64,000 nt of DNA, taken from positions 124,001 to 188,000 of the forward strand of contig JANZKI010000088.1 in NCBI GenBank assembly GCA_029224185.1. Direction: 5' to 3'. Below, in pieces: positions 62,462-64,000 of the stretch (position 1 is the stretch's first letter; each line of letters opens with the position of its first letter). The notes beneath the pieces were generated by a model that was not told where the DNA came from, ran no database searches, and was given only the letters and a program-made list of their open reading frames with translations. Source of the DNA: Karalla daura. Lineage: Eukaryota > Chordata > Actinopteri > Chaetodontiformes > Leiognathidae. Position numbers and translations under genes: made by a program.

Positions 62462-64000
62462 TTTTTTCCCATTCATTCTTATGGGAAAAAGCCAAATTGG
62501 CCAAGTGAGAAACATTTGGCTCGATGGAGACTAAGCGTTCACCTATCTGGAATACGAGCTCACTGTCACTCCGTAGGGGAGAGTCTCCAGAATGCCATGA
62601 CGCGATTTGATGTGTGTACCATGAAAACTGTGGCCACAGTCGCGAGGAGAAGTGCAACGTTTAACATTAATGGCAGCGGGGGGAAAATGAATGGGGGATT
62701 ATGGAGGGAAAAGGCTGCACTGGGCCTTCGATGATGCTTGTCGTTTAAATTTCACAAGGCGTACGGGTTGATGACCTGCCCCGGATGAGAGAGCACCAAT
62801 GTTCCTACAAAACTGGATAAAATAATTTGTGTGCTGTGTAGGGTGTGGCTGGGAGCAGCGTGAAAAGAGCGAAACGAGAGCTGATTTTTAAGCGATCCTG
62901 CATGTCGGCCCGGTGCTAAGAAGAGGTTGGACATGCCCAATGCTGAGGGGGCCCTTTCCCACTCTGCGAGTCTCCCAGGGCCTGTGCCATCTGCTGGGGT
63001 GCATTGAAGCTGGACGCCTCATCACTTTCTATGACCATGTGAGCAGAGGAGACATTGGAGCAGGTACCTGAGCACATGGTTGTCGAGAAATGGTGCTGCT
63101 GAAAAACCATACAACCTATCAGCGTGCAACTCGCTACACAAACACACCACAAGATTCTTCAATTTTTGAAATGAAAATGAAGTTTCAAAGTCAAAGCATG
63201 GCAACGTTGCGAATGTTTGTTTGTGGAGTTCTTTTTTTCCCATTCATTCTTATGGGAAAAAGCCAAATTGGCCAAGTGAGAAACATTTGGCTCTATGGAG
63301 ACAACGCTTTCACCAATCTGGAATACGAGCTAACTGTCACGCCATAGGGGATAGTTTCCAGAACACCATGACGCGATTTGGTGTGTGTACCATGAAAACT
63401 GTGGCCACAGTCGCGAGGAGAAGTGTAAGGTTTAACATTGATGTCAGCGGTTGGAAATTGAAAGGGGGCTTAAGGAGGGAAAAGGCTGCACTGGGCCTAC
63501 GATGATGCTCGTCGTTTAAATTTCACAAGGCGCACGGGTTTATGGCCTGCCCTGCATAAGTGAGCACCAATGTTCCTATAAAACTGGAAAAAGAATTTGT
63601 CTGCTGCTTCGGGTGTGGCTGGGAGCAGCGTGAAAAGAGCGAAACTAGAGCTGATTTTTAAGCGATCCCGCATGTCGCACGGGGCTATGAAGAGATTGGA
63701 CATGCCCAATGCTGAGGGGGCCCTTTCCCACTCTGCGAGTTCTCCAAGGGACTGTGCCATCTGCTGGGGTGCATTGAAGCTGGACGCCTCATCACTTTCT
63801 ATGACCATGTGAGCAGAGGAGACATTGGAGCAGGTACCTGAGCACATGGTTGTCGAGAAATGGTGCTGCTGAAAAACCATGCAACCTGTCAGCGTGCAAC
63901 TCGCTACACAAACACACCACAAGATTCTTCAATTTTTGAAATGAAAATGAAGTTTCAAAGTCAAAGTATGGCAACGTTGCGAATGTTTGTTTGTGGAGTT
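59372..64000 (+). repeat. 4-monomer repeat continuing to the window end (M78-M81, M82-M84)
   Basis: M82 (62,455), M83 (63,226) and the start of M84 (63,996) lie 3,083 bp after M78 (59,372), M79 (60,143) and M80 (60,913) and match their types. M82 shares the GGCTCGATGGAGACT and GGGGGGAAAATG signatures of M78 and M20. Privately, M82 changes GACTGCGCG to GACTAAGCG at 62,532-62,534. The second large block thus continues the 4-unit periodicity where the first block switches to the X-Y dimer. Confidence 0.88.
63996..64000 (+). repeat. Partial monomer M84, cut by the window end
   Basis: Only GAGTT is present. By the 3,083-bp periodicity it should be an M80/M22-type unit. Confidence 0.85.

Larger units (their letters stand above)
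1..64000 (+). repeat. Satellite array, ~772-bp monomer, 83 complete head-to-tail copies
   Basis: The window is a single tandem array. Every monomer has the same order of landmarks: GAGTTCT and a T-run, AAATTGGCC, TGGAATA, ACTGTGGCCACAGT, GTTTAAATTTCAC, GAGAGCACCAATGTTCC, GAGAGCTGATTTT, GGACATG, CAGGTACCTG, ACACACCACAAGATT, then an AT-rich inverted repeat. All copies lie on one strand; I saw no inversion, no foreign insertion and no gap. Monomers are 770-774 bp apart from six of 761-763 bp. Adjacent monomers differ at scattered single bases, while monomers 2, 4, 8, 14, 15 or 58 units apart can be nearly identical, which is the mark of higher-order repeat structure. Both window ends cut the array, so its true length exceeds 64 kb. 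The family is not one I recognise. The sequence establishes a satellite; a centromeric, pericentromeric or sex-chromosome location is inference. Confidence 0.98.

Noticed and set aside
1..64000. Hundreds of open frames of 60-143 codons on both strands as protein genes
   Set aside because: They overlap in several frames of the same DNA, recur only with the satellite period, use TTG/GTG starts in part, are broken in many units, change without codon-position bias and show no recognised domain. Their lengths are near chance expectation for six frames of a 772-bp unit copied 83 times.
1..64000. CRISPR array
   Set aside because: The repeats are about 772 bp with no spacers of unique sequence; CRISPR repeats are about 20-50 bp separated by unique spacers.
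1..64000. CENP-B box
   Set aside because: I looked for TTCG....A..CGGG on both strands. TTCG occurs in some units (CTTTCGGTGTGG, CTGCTTCGGGTG, CTTTCGATGACC), but the required A and CGGG positions do not fit. A scan by program could still find a degenerate match.
1..64000. tRNA- or 5S-derived repeat with an internal Pol III promoter
   Set aside because: No GGTTCGA-like B box, no 5S-like start and no terminal CCA or paired A/B boxes were seen in the unit.
1..64000. Transposon or retroelement insertion
   Set aside because: Monomer lengths stay within 761-774 bp along the whole window, leaving no room for an insertion. No terminal repeats, poly-A tail or reverse transcriptase/transposase motifs were found.
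1..64000. Bacterial or viral origin, operons, ribosome binding sites
   Set aside because: There is no coding sequence with consistent spacing and no gene content. Such a long satellite with higher-order repeats is a eukaryotic chromosomal feature.
1..64000. Telomeric or microsatellite tracts
   Set aside because: No TTAGGG-type runs and no simple-sequence repeats beyond T7 and short A or G runs inside the unit.

Overview
The whole 64,000-base window is one uninterrupted head-to-tail satellite DNA array. I find no unique sequence, no gene I can defend, no RNA gene and no recognisable transposon. The unit is about 772 bp. Setting the unit start at the GAGTTCT that follows TTTGTTTGTG gives 83 complete monomers, numbered M1 to M83 here, plus a 5-base start of M84. 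All are on the same strand and run through both ends of the window, so neither array edge is visible. Monomer lengths are 770-774 bp, except for six of 761-763 bp that share a 10-bp deletion. A tandem array of this size with layered higher-order repeats points to a nuclear eukaryotic chromosome: heterochromatin, possibly pericentromeric, centromeric or sex-chromosomal. I do not recognise the satellite family and cannot name the species. Many variant positions are CG versus TG or CA, which suggests a genome with CpG methylation (inference).

Layout. (1) 1-17,741 (M1-M23 plus the first bases of M24) is repeated at 44,721-62,461 (M59-M81 plus the first bases of M82). The offset is exactly 44,720 bp, or 58 monomers; I saw 12 substitutions and no indel. 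(2) Within that block, M1-M6 are repeated by M9-M14 (8-monomer offset, 6,166 bp), M15-M16 by M17-M18 (2-monomer offset, 1,541 bp), and M17-M18 by M21-M22 (4-monomer offset, 3,084 bp). (3) The middle, 17,742-44,720, is dominated by a different dimer (X-Y, 1,545 bp). It also holds longer duplicated blocks at offsets of 14 monomers (10,801/10,802 bp), 15 monomers (11,564 bp) and 8 monomers (6,156 bp), plus mosaic monomers whose similarity switches partner inside the unit. (4) From 62,455 to the end the array does not follow the path the first block takes after 17,741; it continues a 4-monomer (3,083 bp) periodicity.

Each monomer carries a few fixed short elements that therefore recur about every 772 bp: a perfect 14-bp palindrome ACTGTGGCCACAGT, a 10-bp palindrome CAGGTACCTG, a near-palindrome around GGACATGCCC, and an AT-rich inverted repeat TTTGAAA/TTTCAAA. 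Short open frames of 60-143 codons occur in several frames of each unit and recur only because the unit recurs. Their lengths are near chance expectation, they overlap one another, and they vary without regard to codon position, so I do not call them genes. What this window offers is its record of satellite amplification: nested, overlapping higher-order repeats of several sizes and a very recent large duplication.
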